Positions 52,650-62,195 are shown, counted from the first letter of the stretch. The stretch is DNA of 64,000 bases from Pseudomonadota bacterium (GCA_031119395.1 JAVHYA010000013.1:1-64000), one strand, 5' to 3'. Notes: generated from the sequence alone by a model not told the origin. Program-made: numbers and translations.

Positions 52650-53606
52650 TCATCCCTCGCGCGCGAGCGTCTCGCGCAGATGATCGATGAAGGCGCGTGC
52701 CGCGTCGGGCAGGTGGCGGCCCGCCATGGTCTGCACCTCGAAGTGGCGCTCGTTCATCTCGCGGTCGCGCAGCGGGATCGCGACGATGCTGCCGTTGCGC
52801 AGCTGCTGGCGCAGCGCGAGTTCGCCGCAGAAGGTGACGGCGCGCGTGCAGGCCGCGTACTGGATGAGCGGGTAGAGGTGGTCGCTGGTGATGACCGGCT
52901 CCAGCGGCAGGCCCTGGCGGCTGCAGCTGATGTCGAGCAACTGCCGCAGCGTCGACGTGCCGGCCGGCAACGCCAGCGGATGCGCCACCACCTGCGCGAG
53001 CGAGACCTGGCGCCGCAGGGCCAGCGGGTGGCCCGGCGCGACGATGGCGAGCACGGGCGCCGGGTGGCGCAGCTCGACGTTCAGGCCGCGCTCGGAGCTC
53101 AGGCTCACGGTCACGCCGATGTCGGCGATGCCTTCACGCACGCGCCGCGCCACCTCGCGCTGCACGCACATGTCGAGCGTGAAGCAAATGCCGGGACAGC
53201 GGCTTTGGAAATCGGCCACCAGCGCCGGCAGGAATTCGTAGGCGAAGCCTTCGGTGGCCACCACGCGCACCTCGCCCTGGCGCAGGCCGCGCAGCGCGAG
53301 GATGTCGTCCGCCACGCGCTCGATGTCGAGCCACGCACGCCGCGCGTGCGCCGCCAGCAGCTCGCCGGCCGAGTTGAGTGCCATGCCGCGCGCGCGGCGC
53401 TCGAAGAGCAGCGTGTCGAGCTCGCGCTCGAGCCGCCCGATCTGGCGGCTGACGGCCGAGGGCGCCACCTCCAGCCGCGCCGCGGCCTCGGTGACCGAGC
53501 CGGCGCGCGCCACCTCGAGGAAATAGCGCAGCGCAACCTCCTGCAGCACGCGCTGGTCGAAGGAGCGGCGGGCGGTGGTGCGCGAGCGGGAACGGGCGGC
53601 GGGCAT
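52650..53606 (-). CDS. LysR family transcriptional regulator
   Basis: LRYFLEVARAGSVTEAAARLEVAPSAVSRQIGRLERELDTLLFERRARGMALNSAG. Confidence 0.95.
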   Translation of the reverse strand: MPAARSRSRTTARRSFDQRVLQEVALRYFLEVARAGSVTEAAARLEVAPSAVSRQIGRLERELDTLLFERRARGMALNSAGELLAAHARRAWLDIERVADDILALRGLRQGEVRVVATEGFAYEFLPALVADFQSRCPGICFTLDMCVQREVARRVREGIADIGVTVSLSSERGLNVELRHPAPVLAIVAPGHPLALRRQVSLAQVVAHPLALPAGTSTLRQLLDISCSRQGLPLEPVITSDHLYPLIQYAACTRAVTFCGELALRQQLRNGSIVAIPLRDREMNERHFEVQTMAGRHLPDAARAFIDHLRETLAREG

Positions 53607-53662
53607 GGCTGGCGTGGGCTCTGCGTTGCCGTTCAGGCAACGAAACTTTATGAAGCTTGTGC

Positions 53663-53691
53663 TTGCTGCACGGCAGGCGCGTTTCTAGCAT
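53663..53691 (+). promoter_or_regulatory. Sigma70-like promoter upstream of Bug gene
   Basis: TTGCTG - 17 nt - TAGCAT, followed 6 nt later by ATG of a micro-ORF. Confidence 0.6.
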
Positions 53692-53723
53692 GGGCCGATG
53701 TCGTCGTCCAAAGGTGCCCTGTG

Positions 53724-54749
53724 ATGAAGCTCCCGCCTCCCCGTCCCGCCCCCGCCGCGGGCGCGCGCCGCCGCGCCCTCGCGCGGACCGCGGCCGGCCT
53801 GCTCGCCGCCGCCGGCCTCGCCCTGCCCTTCGCGGCGCTGGCGCAGACGGCCTGGCCCGCCAAGCCGATCACGCTGGTCATTCCCTTCCCGCCGGGCGGC
53901 AGTGCCGACGTCATCGGGCGCCTGGTCGGGCAGCGGATGTCGGACGAACTGGGCCAGCCGGTGGTCATCGACAACCGGCCCGGGGCCGGCACCGCCATCG
54001 CTGCCGGCCTGGTGGCCAAGGCGCCGGCGGACGGCTACACGCTGTTCCTCGGCTCGGGCTCGACCTTCACCGCCAACCCGGCGATCCGCAGCAACCTGCC
54101 CTACGACACGCTCAAGAGCTTCGACCCGATCGCGATCGTCGCGCGCATCCCGCTGATCGTGCTGGCCAACAAGGACGTGCCGGTCAACAACGTCAAGGAG
54201 TTCGTCGCCGCCATCAAGGCCGCGCCGGACAAGTACGCGTATGCCTCCTTCGGTGCCGGCACCACCTCGCACTTCACCGGCGAGATCGTGCTGCACGCCG
54301 TGGGCGCTAAGCTCATGCACGTGCCCTACAAGGGCAGCGCGCCGGCGATGACCGACCTGATCGGCGGGCAGGTGCCCTTCTCGGTCGACACCGTCACCGC
54401 GGCGATCCCGCAGCTCAAGGCCGGCAAGGTGAAGGCCATCGCCGTGACCACCGCCAAGCGGTCCTCGCAGCTGCCCGACGTGCCGACCTTCGCCGAGGCC
54501 GGCTACAAGGACATCGACGCCGACACCTGGATCATGCTGGTCGCGCCCAAGGGCACGCCGGCCCCCGTGCGCGAGCGCCTCGAGAAGACGGTGGCGAAGA
54601 TCGTCGCCACGCCCGGCGCCAGGGCCGCGCTGCAGGCACAGGGCGCAGAGCCCGCCTTCGCCGGCGCCGCGGCCTCGCTGGCGCAGATCGAGAGCGAACT
54701 GCCGCTGATGCGCGCCGTCGCGCAGCGCGCGGACATCAAGGCGGATTGA
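53724..54749 (+). CDS. Bug family tripartite tricarboxylate transporter substrate-binding protein
   Basis: WPAKPITLVIPFPPGGSADVIGRLVGQRMSDELGQPVVIDNRPGAGTAIAAGLVAKAPADGYTLFLGS. Confidence 0.95.
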   Translation: MKLPPPRPAPAAGARRRALARTAAGLLAAAGLALPFAALAQTAWPAKPITLVIPFPPGGSADVIGRLVGQRMSDELGQPVVIDNRPGAGTAIAAGLVAKAPADGYTLFLGSGSTFTANPAIRSNLPYDTLKSFDPIAIVARIPLIVLANKDVPVNNVKEFVAAIKAAPDKYAYASFGAGTTSHFTGEIVLHAVGAKLMHVPYKGSAPAMTDLIGGQVPFSVDTVTAAIPQLKAGKVKAIAVTTAKRSSQLPDVPTFAEAGYKDIDADTWIMLVAPKGTPAPVRERLEKTVAKIVATPGARAALQAQGAEPAFAGAAASLAQIESELPLMRAVAQRADIKAD

Positions 54750-56284
54750 CGGTGGCGGACCTCGTCGAAACCTCCGCCGTCGAGCTGCGCCGCCTCATCG
54801 GCGCGCACCAGCTCTCGCCCGTCGAGCTGCTCGAGGCCTGCATCGCGCGCATCGAGCGGCTCAACCCCTTCGTCAACGCCATCACCGCCACCTGCTACGA
54901 GCGTGCGCATGCCGAGGCGCGGGCGGCCGAGCGGGCCGTGATGCGCGGCGAGGCGCTGGGCCTGCTGCATGGCCTGCCGCTGGGCGTGAAGGACCTGGAG
55001 CCCACGGCCGGCCTGCTGTCCACCATGGGCACGCCGAGCCTGCGCAACCACGTGCCGGCGCAGGATATCGAGCTGGTGCGCCGCCTGCGCGCGGCCGGCG
55101 CCATCGTGGTCGGCAAGACCAACGTGCCCGAGATGGGCGCCGGCGCCAACAGCCGCAACCCGGTGTGGGGCGCGACCGGCAACCCCTTCGATCCCCACCT
55201 CAACGCCGGCGGCTCCTCGGGCGGATCGGCCGCGGCGCTGGCGCTGGACCTGCTGCCGCTGGCCACCGGCTCGGACACCGGCGGCTCGCTGCGCATCCCG
55301 GCCGCCAAGTGCGGCGTGGTGGGCCTGCGGCCCTCGCCCGGCGTGGTGCCGAGCGTGCGCAAGCCGCTGGGCTGGTCGCCGATCTCGGTCGTCGGGCCGA
55401 TGGGCCGCGACGTGGCCGACGCCTGCCTGCAGCTGGCCGCCAGCGCCGGCCCGCATCCGGGCGACCCGCTCAGTCATCCGCTCGATCCAATGGCCTTCCT
55501 GCGCCCGGCGGGCGTGGACCTCTCGCGCCTGCGCGTGGCCTGGACCGAGGACTTCGGCCTGTGCGACGTGGACCCGGCCATCCGCGGCACGATGCGCGAG
55601 CGCATGGCCGCGATGTCGGGCCTGTTCGCGGCCTGCGACGAGGTGCGCATCGACCTCGGCGCGCCGCAGGACGTGCATCGCTGCTTCGACGTGCTGCGCG
55701 CCGAGGCCTTCGTGGCCGGCATGCGCGAGGCCTACGAGCGCGACCCGTCCAGCCTGGGGCCCAACCCGCGCGCCAACTACGAAATGGGCGTGGAGATGAG
55801 CCTGCTGGACAGCGCCTGGGCACAGACCGAGCAGACGCGCATCCTGGCCCGCTTCCAGAAGGTGTTCGAGGGCTACGACCTCGTGCTCTCGCCGACCACG
55901 CCGGTGTCGCCCTTTCCGTGGACGCAGGCCTTCGCGGCCGAGATCGACGGACGGCCGCAGGCCAACTACTACCGCTGGCTGGCGCTGACCTACGTGGTGA
56001 CGCTGACCACGCACCCGTCGATCACGCTGCCCTGCGGCGTCGATCCGAAGGGCCTGCCCTTCGGCCTGCAGGTGACCGGGCGCTTTCGCGGCGACCTGGC
56101 GCTGCTCGGTGCGGCGCAGGCGATGGAGTCGGCCTTTGCGGCCGACGCGACGCTGCGCCGCCCGCGGCCCGACATCGAACGCCTGAAGCCCCCGGTGCCG
56201 GCGCTCGATTCGATCGTCACGGCGCCGCCGGACGACCGGCACGCCCACGCACCCACCGAAGCGGCGGCCGCGTCGGTGGTGTGA
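54746..56284 (+). CDS. Amidase (TTG 54746 or GTG 54752 start)
   Basis: LPLGVKDLEPTAGLLSTMGTPSLRNH; NAGGSSGGSAAALALDLLPLATGSDTGGSLRIPA. Confidence 0.92.
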   Translation: MTVADLVETSAVELRRLIGAHQLSPVELLEACIARIERLNPFVNAITATCYERAHAEARAAERAVMRGEALGLLHGLPLGVKDLEPTAGLLSTMGTPSLRNHVPAQDIELVRRLRAAGAIVVGKTNVPEMGAGANSRNPVWGATGNPFDPHLNAGGSSGGSAAALALDLLPLATGSDTGGSLRIPAAKCGVVGLRPSPGVVPSVRKPLGWSPISVVGPMGRDVADACLQLAASAGPHPGDPLSHPLDPMAFLRPAGVDLSRLRVAWTEDFGLCDVDPAIRGTMRERMAAMSGLFAACDEVRIDLGAPQDVHRCFDVLRAEAFVAGMREAYERDPSSLGPNPRANYEMGVEMSLLDSAWAQTEQTRILARFQKVFEGYDLVLSPTTPVSPFPWTQAFAAEIDGRPQANYYRWLALTYVVTLTTHPSITLPCGVDPKGLPFGLQVTGRFRGDLALLGAAQAMESAFAADATLRRPRPDIERLKPPVPALDSIVTAPPDDRHAHAPTEAAAASVV

Positions 56285-56387
56285 GCCGAGGGCGCCGGCC
56301 GGTCCGGGGGCCGCCGCACCGAGAAGCCCTGCGCCACCTGCGGGGTTTGGCGCCGCGCCACGGCGGGCCTGCGGGAAGAATGCCGCC

Positions 56388-57002
56388 ATGAGCACACGCA
56401 CTCCCTCCCGATCGATCGCCCTCGCCGCCGCACCGGCCCGCCAGGCCGCCCTGCGCCGGCGCGTGGCACTGTCCGCCCTGGCCGGGGCGCTGCTGTGCGG
56501 CGCGGGCTGGCTGGCCGCCCCGCGTGCCGAGGCGGCCGAGCCCGCCGTCCTCGCGGCCGTTGCCGCACGCGCCACCCTGCCGTTGGCCGAGGCGATCGCC
56601 AGCGTGGAAAAGAGCGCTGCGGGTCGCCTGGTCGAGGCGGAACTGGAAGACGATCGCACCGACGCGCAGGGCGCGCCGCTGTACGAGATGGCGCTGGCCA
56701 CGCCGCAGGGCCAGCGTGAGGACCTGATGGTCAGCGCCGCCACGGGCCAGGTCGTCAGCCGCAAGGCGGACGGCGCGCTCAAGCGCAAGGAGGCCGACCG
56801 GCTGAAGGCCGCCACGCTGGCGATGCCGCAGGCCGTGCGCACGGCGCTGGAGCGCCAGGGCGGGCGCGCGGTCAAGGCCGAGCTGGACAGCCACTTCGGC
56901 ACGGTCGTCTACGAGGTGGAGATCCTCACGCCGCAGGGCACCCTCGCCGAGGTGAAGGTGCATGCAGGCAACGGGCAGATCGTGAGCGTGGCCGGCAAGT
57001 AG
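56388..57002 (+). CDS. PepSY domain-containing secreted protein
   Basis: N-terminal signal; LPLAEAIASVEKSAAGRLVEAELEDDRTDAQGAPLYEMALATPQGQREDLMVSAATGQVV (PepSY). Confidence 0.85.
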   Translation: MSTRTPSRSIALAAAPARQAALRRRVALSALAGALLCGAGWLAAPRAEAAEPAVLAAVAARATLPLAEAIASVEKSAAGRLVEAELEDDRTDAQGAPLYEMALATPQGQREDLMVSAATGQVVSRKADGALKRKEADRLKAATLAMPQAVRTALERQGGRAVKAELDSHFGTVVYEVEILTPQGTLAEVKVHAGNGQIVSVAGK

Positions 57003-57014
57003 CGGCCGGCGGAC

Positions 57015-57075
57015 TGCTCCTTTTTCCATAGCAGCTCACGCCCGTGGGACGGGCACCGACGGCCGATTCGACTCG
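57015..57075 (+). repeat. Dispersed ~65-bp repeat, copy i
   Basis: tgctcctttttccatagcagctcacgcccgtgggacgggcaccgacggccgattcgactcg. Confidence 0.8.
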
Positions 57076-57084
57076 CAACGCGGC

Positions 57085-58737
57085 TCAGGCGGCCGAGCCC
57101 GCCAGATGCCCGCGCGTGAAGGCCTCTTCGAAGATGGAGTAGCCGGCCCAGTCGGCATGCGCGAAGCTCAGCCGCCCGGCGACGGGCGCCGGTTGCTCCT
57201 CTCCCGACCGCTGCTCGCGCCCGTGGGACGGGCGCAAATGGCCGATCTGGCTCAACAGTCCGGGGACAGGCATCGCCATCGCGTGGCCATAGCGCGTGAT
57301 GTCGATGCGCGTGGCGAGCCGCGGCAGGTCGGGATGCGGCACCGACAGCTCGGCCAGCAGTTCGTCGCGCCAGGCGCTCCAGGGTGCATCGAGCAGGCGC
57401 CGGCGCCCCTCGGCCGCGGTGGCGCCGTCGAAGCCGCTGGGACCGAGCGGCCGGTACCAGCTGAGCACGGTGGCGCGCGGCGTCGGGTCCAGCGTCTGGT
57501 GGCGCGCATCGACGTAGCCCAGGCCGCGCGTGCCGTAGACGACGTTGTCCCAGCTCGGCGCGGCGCCGGGCCGGTCCTGCAGCGGGGCGCGCAGGTGCAC
57601 GTTGGCCACCAGCCACGGCGCGTATTGCAAGCGGGCGGCGGCCTGCCGCAGGAAGTCCGGCGCCTGCGCCACCACGCGGGCGGCGATGAAGGCGGGCAGG
57701 GCGACGATGCAGCGCTCGGCCTGCCAGCGCACGACGCGCCGCGTGGCGGCATCCCAGGCGTCGACCTCCACCCCGTGCCGGCCCTCGGCGATGCGCAGCA
57801 CCGCATGGCCGGTGCGCAGGCGGTCGCCCAGCGGCGCCGCCAGGCGCTGGGTGAGCCAGCCGTTGCCCTCGGGCCAGGTGAGGACGGCGTCGCGCTCGCC
57901 GCCGTCGGCGCCCGGGTCGCCGGGCGGATGGAAGCCGTGCCGGCTCGCGAAGTAGTGGATGCCGGCCCAGGCCGACACGTGCGCGATGCCGGCGCCGTAG
58001 TCGTCGCGGCAGCAGTAGTCGAGGTACCAGCGCAGCTGCGCATCGCTCAGCCCTTCGCGGTCGAGCCAGGCGGCGAAGGGTTCGGCATCCAGCGCCCGCG
58101 CGACGGCCATCGCGTCGGCCGTGGCGGACGCGCGGAACGCGGGGATGGTGAAGTGCGCCTCGCGCTGCAGCGCGTCGACGCGGCGGCCGAAGCGCTGGTA
58201 CTGGTCCAGCGTGGCGGCGCCCACGCCCTGCAGGGGCAGCAGGCCGTCCTGCCACTCGCCGCGGAAGAAGAGCCGTTCCTGCGGGCTGTGGCACAGGTGG
58301 CGCTCGTCGTACTCCCAGCGGCCGGCGACGCGGCGGCGCAGGCCCAGTTCCTCGAGCAGGTCCTGCACCTCGTGGGCCGGGTCGGAGGGTGTCGGCAGGT
58401 AGTGCGCGCCCAGCGGGCAGGCGATGCCGTGCACCCGGCCGCCGCGGGCGTTGCCGCCGGCGCCGTCTTCCAGCTCGAGCAGCACGAAGTCCTCCGTCCC
58501 GCCCAGGCGCAGCGCCCGTGCCGCAGCCAGCCCGGCCACGCCGCCGCCGGCGACGACCACGCGCGTGCGGCGTGTTTCGGCCGGCACGGCACCGCGCCCC
58601 GCGCCGTCGCGCCACGCATGGCCGCGTCCGACGTCGATGCCGGTGAAGCCGCCGTCGATGGGCGGGCCCGACTCGCAGCCGGCCAGCGCCAGCGCGCCGG
58701 CGGAGGCGCCGATGAAATCGCGGCGGCGCAACGTCAT
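57085..58737 (-). CDS. FAD-dependent amine oxidase-like oxidoreductase
   Basis: RVVVAGGGVAGLAAARALRLGGTEDFVLLELEDGAGGNARGG; C-terminal FAHADWAGYSIFEEAFTRGHLA. Confidence 0.87.
   Translation of the reverse strand: MTLRRRDFIGASAGALALAGCESGPPIDGGFTGIDVGRGHAWRDGAGRGAVPAETRRTRVVVAGGGVAGLAAARALRLGGTEDFVLLELEDGAGGNARGGRVHGIACPLGAHYLPTPSDPAHEVQDLLEELGLRRRVAGRWEYDERHLCHSPQERLFFRGEWQDGLLPLQGVGAATLDQYQRFGRRVDALQREAHFTIPAFRASATADAMAVARALDAEPFAAWLDREGLSDAQLRWYLDYCCRDDYGAGIAHVSAWAGIHYFASRHGFHPPGDPGADGGERDAVLTWPEGNGWLTQRLAAPLGDRLRTGHAVLRIAEGRHGVEVDAWDAATRRVVRWQAERCIVALPAFIAARVVAQAPDFLRQAAARLQYAPWLVANVHLRAPLQDRPGAAPSWDNVVYGTRGLGYVDARHQTLDPTPRATVLSWYRPLGPSGFDGATAAEGRRRLLDAPWSAWRDELLAELSVPHPDLPRLATRIDITRYGHAMAMPVPGLLSQIGHLRPSHGREQRSGEEQPAPVAGRLSFAHADWAGYSIFEEAFTRGHLAGSAA
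57194..57255 (+). repeat. Dispersed ~65-bp repeat, copy j, inside the FAD oxidoreductase CDS
   Basis: tgctcctctcccgaccgctgctcgcgcccgtgggacgggcgcaaatggccgatctggctc. Confidence 0.7.
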
Positions 58738-58744
58738 CGGGCGC

Positions 58745-60328
58745 TCAATGGGTGACCCCGACCTTGCCCCACTCCTGCTCGTAGGTCGTGACCAGCACCT
58801 GGTTCGACAGCCGGTTGACCTCGGCCGGCACGCGGGCCATGTCCCTGGGAAAGTCGAAGAGCAGCGGCACGGTGTCGGCCGAGAGGAAGCGCAGGCCGGC
58901 GGGCAGCGCCTCGGGCCGCCGCCAGGGCCGGTGGCTGGCGATGACGTAGCCCCACTCGCCGAAGCTCGGCACGTGGGCGTGGTAGGGCGTGGCGACGAGG
59001 CCGACGGACTCGATGGTCTGCGCCACGGTCCAGAAGCTCTTGCGCGCCACCAGCGGCGAGGTGGTCTGGATCACCGCATAGCCGCTGGCGGCCAGGCGGC
59101 GGTCGAGCAGCGCATAGAAGCTGTTGGTGTACAGCTTGCCGATGGCGAAGTTGGTGGGGTCGGGGAAGTCGACAACCACCACATCGAAGGTGTCGTCACC
59201 CTCCTGCAACCACTTGAACGCATCGGTGTTGACGATCCTGACCTTGGGCGACGACAGCGCATGCCCGTTGAGCGCGGCCAGCGTCTCGTGCCCGGCGAAG
59301 AGCCTCGTCATGTTCGGGTCGAGTTCGACCAGCGTGACCGACTCGACCGAGGGGTACTTCAGGATCTCGCGCACCGCCATGCCGTCGCCGCCGCCGAGCA
59401 CGGCCACCTTCTTGGGCGCGCCATGCGCGGCCATGACGGGGTGCACCAGCGCCTCGTGGTAGCGGTACTCGTCGCGCTCGGCGAACTGCAGGTTGCCGTT
59501 GAGGAACAGCCGGTGCCCGGCGCTGCCGCGCGTGACGACGATGCGCTGGTAGGGCGAGGTGGCGGCGAAGACGATGCGGTCCTGGTAGAACCTGTCTTCC
59601 GCCAAGGTCGTGATGCGGTCGGCGAAGGCGAAGGCAGCCGCCAGTGCGGCCAGCGTGAGCACGCAGGCCACCGCATGTGCGCCGAGGCGCCGCAGCTCGT
59701 GCCGGAACAGCCACAGCGCCCAGGCGCCCACGGCGGCGTTCATCAGGCCGAAGAGCAGTCCGGTGCGGATCATGCCCAGCTGCGGCACGAGCAGCAGCGG
59801 AAAGGCCACCGACACCGCCAGCGCGCCGAGGTAGTCGAAGGTCAGCACCTGAGAGACCAGGTCCTTGAGCACGATGTCGCGCCTGAGGATGCGCATGACC
59901 AGCGGGATCTCCAGCCCCACCAGCGTGCCGACCACCACCACGAGGCCGTACAGCAGCAGGCGGAAGGCGCCCGGCACGTAGGCGTTGGCGATGAAGAGCA
60001 GCGCCGGCAGGAAGCCGCCGACGAGCGCGACCATGAGCTCGATGCGCAGGAAGTGCGCGGGCAGCTGGCGCTCGAAGTAGCGCGACAGCCACGAGCCCAC
60101 CCCCATGGCGAAGAGGTAGGTGCCGATGATGGTGCTGAACTGCAGCACCGAGTCGCCGAGCAGGTACGAGCTCAGCGCTGCTGCGCTCAGTTCGTACACC
60201 AGCCCGCAGGCGGCGACGACGAAGACGCTGGCGAGCAGGGCGATGGCGACGGGAGAAGGGCCGGCGCGGTGGACGGGTGCGGCAGGAAGCGCGGCCGCAT
60301 CGATCGGCGGCGCGAGGGGTTCGTTCAT
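58745..60328 (-). CDS. Membrane-anchored polyamine aminopropyltransferase (spermidine synthase-like, N-terminal TM region)
   Basis: N-terminal multi-TM; KVAVLGGGDGMAVREILKYPSVESVTLVELDPNMTRLF; DTFDVVVVDFPDPTNFAIGKLYTNSFYALL. Confidence 0.93.
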   Translation of the reverse strand: MNEPLAPPIDAAALPAAPVHRAGPSPVAIALLASVFVVAACGLVYELSAAALSSYLLGDSVLQFSTIIGTYLFAMGVGSWLSRYFERQLPAHFLRIELMVALVGGFLPALLFIANAYVPGAFRLLLYGLVVVVGTLVGLEIPLVMRILRRDIVLKDLVSQVLTFDYLGALAVSVAFPLLLVPQLGMIRTGLLFGLMNAAVGAWALWLFRHELRRLGAHAVACVLTLAALAAAFAFADRITTLAEDRFYQDRIVFAATSPYQRIVVTRGSAGHRLFLNGNLQFAERDEYRYHEALVHPVMAAHGAPKKVAVLGGGDGMAVREILKYPSVESVTLVELDPNMTRLFAGHETLAALNGHALSSPKVRIVNTDAFKWLQEGDDTFDVVVVDFPDPTNFAIGKLYTNSFYALLDRRLAASGYAVIQTTSPLVARKSFWTVAQTIESVGLVATPYHAHVPSFGEWGYVIASHRPWRRPEALPAGLRFLSADTVPLLFDFPRDMARVPAEVNRLSNQVLVTTYEQEWGKVGVTH

Positions 60329-60431
60329 GGCAAGGGCCTCAGCCGTTCGGGCCGGGCCTGTCCCAGGCCCTGGCACGGCGCTTCGACGGGCTCAGCGTGG
60401 ACGGCGGTGGGGCAACAGGCGCGGCCCGCCG

Positions 60432-60653
60432 TCAATGGATCGCTGCGGCGACGATGATGCTGATGCCCAGGCACATGGCAGCCACCACCATGGCCAGCGC
60501 CTTGTTGTGCTTCTCGACGATCTCGCCCCACAGGTCATACGGGGTGATCTTGTCGATGACGATGAAGGCGATCCAGAAGATCGCCACGCCGATCAGGGCA
60601 TACAGCAAGGTGCCCAGGATCGCCATCGGCTGGAGCCATTCGATTTTCGGCAT
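60432..60653 (-). CDS. DUF350 family membrane protein
   Basis: MPKIEWLQPMAILGTLLYALIGVAIFWIAFIVIDKITPYDLWGEIVEKHNKALAMVVAAMCLGISIIVAAAIH. Confidence 0.88.
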   Translation of the reverse strand: MPKIEWLQPMAILGTLLYALIGVAIFWIAFIVIDKITPYDLWGEIVEKHNKALAMVVAAMCLGISIIVAAAIH

Positions 60654-60692
60654 GCGGTCTCTCCGGTAGGTGGTTGGGGTGTGCGCGGGGCG

Positions 60693-62195
60693 CTACTTGT
60701 GGCCGCCGCCGCTCGAGTAGCCGCCGTAGGAGCCGCCCGAGCTGCGGTAGCCGCTGCCCGAGGAGCTCGAGCAGGTGGACAGGATGATCAGCAGGATGAT
60801 GATCACGACGACGATGAGGATGATGGTGCCGCAGCCCAGGCTGGACGCGGCGCTCACGGGCAGCGCATCGGTGCGCTTGAACATGTCCTTCTTCGCATCG
60901 AGCTTGAAGGCCGACGCCACGGCGTTGCTGTCGATGCGGCTGCCGTAGGACCAGGTCAGCTCGTTGGCGCTGCGCTCCATCGACAGCAGGCCGCCCTTGG
61001 GCTCGCCGTAGTCGCGGTTGCTGGTTTTCTGCCCGCGCTGGACCTGCCAGTAGAACTCGCCGGCGACGTAGGTGGTCTCGGCCTCGTAGGCGTACTGCTG
61101 CCTGTAGACACGGCCCAGGTAGCGGGCGGTCTGCCCGCCGTCGGACACCACCGGCGCGCCGGTCGCGGGCTTGACCATGCTCCAGCCGTCGCTCGCGTCG
61201 ACCAGGAAGCTGAAGCCGCGCTTCCTGTTGTAGAGCAGGTACTCGTCCCAGCCGAAGTGCTCGTCGTCGCCGGGCTCCACGCCCATGCGGTGCTGGAAGC
61301 CCACCACCTGCCACTGCGCGCCCTGCAGCGTGCCGAGCGAGCCCAGCGCGATGAGCGGCTGCACCGGCTCGTTCTGCGTCGCGTACTTCAGCTCGCCGCC
61401 GATGCCGCTGCTGGTGTCGATGATGCTCTTGCACGACGGGCAGGTGATGCTCTTGCTGTCGGCGAAGTTGAGCGTGACCGGGGAGCCGCAGTGGGGGCAG
61501 GCGAAGCTGCGGCCCTTCTCCTCCTTGGCGGATTCGTCGCGCAGGCCGGCCATCTTGAGGTCGTCCAGCTCGACGGAGCGGCCCAGGTACGCCGTGGGCG
61601 GCGCCGAGTCGTGGTCCAGGCTCAGCACCAGGCCCTTCTCGTTGCGCAGCTCGACGACGCGGAAGGGCTTGCCGAGCTCGGGCAGGCGCGGGAGTTCGCC
61701 CTGCGCCGACACCAGCTTCACCTCCTCGTTGGAGGCGACCGTGTAGCCCTGCCCGTTGATGGTGTGGGTGGCGCCCAAGCGCAACTGGTCGGCGGGCGGC
61801 GCGGGCTGCTGCAGCGCATAGGGCAGCGAGAAGACGTAGGCGCCGTTGTCCTCGCTCAGGACGCCGGTGCGGTCGTCGGTGCCGTCGATCTGCGCGATCC
61901 ATTCGGTCCAGCGCCCGCCCTCGTAGGCGTACTGCAGCCGGCCGACGAGGGTGAAGGCCTTGTCCTGGATGCGGCCGGTGGCGAACAGCTGCAGCGGGCT
62001 GAAATCGTCGAACAGCTCCGCCATCTTGCCGATGCGCGCGAGCTGCTCGCCCTGGCGCACGACGGTGCTCTGGCAGTACGGGCAGACGGCGAAGGCCGAC
62101 TGCGCCGAGCGGAACTCGACCGGCGCCCCGCAGCCGGGGCAGGGGGCGCTGTACGTGCGCTGGGGAGACGGCGGGGTGCCGCCCGCCTCAGCCAT
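60693..62195 (-). CDS. DUF4178 domain protein with two zinc ribbons, TM segment and Gly/Ser-rich tail
   Basis: CPGCGAPVEF...CPYCQSTV and CPHCGSPVTLNF...CPSCKSII; tail GSGYRSSGGSYGGYSSGGGHK. Confidence 0.85.
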   Translation of the reverse strand: MAEAGGTPPSPQRTYSAPCPGCGAPVEFRSAQSAFAVCPYCQSTVVRQGEQLARIGKMAELFDDFSPLQLFATGRIQDKAFTLVGRLQYAYEGGRWTEWIAQIDGTDDRTGVLSEDNGAYVFSLPYALQQPAPPADQLRLGATHTINGQGYTVASNEEVKLVSAQGELPRLPELGKPFRVVELRNEKGLVLSLDHDSAPPTAYLGRSVELDDLKMAGLRDESAKEEKGRSFACPHCGSPVTLNFADSKSITCPSCKSIIDTSSGIGGELKYATQNEPVQPLIALGSLGTLQGAQWQVVGFQHRMGVEPGDDEHFGWDEYLLYNRKRGFSFLVDASDGWSMVKPATGAPVVSDGGQTARYLGRVYRQQYAYEAETTYVAGEFYWQVQRGQKTSNRDYGEPKGGLLSMERSANELTWSYGSRIDSNAVASAFKLDAKKDMFKRTDALPVSAASSLGCGTIILIVVVIIILLIILSTCSSSSGSGYRSSGGSYGGYSSGGGHK

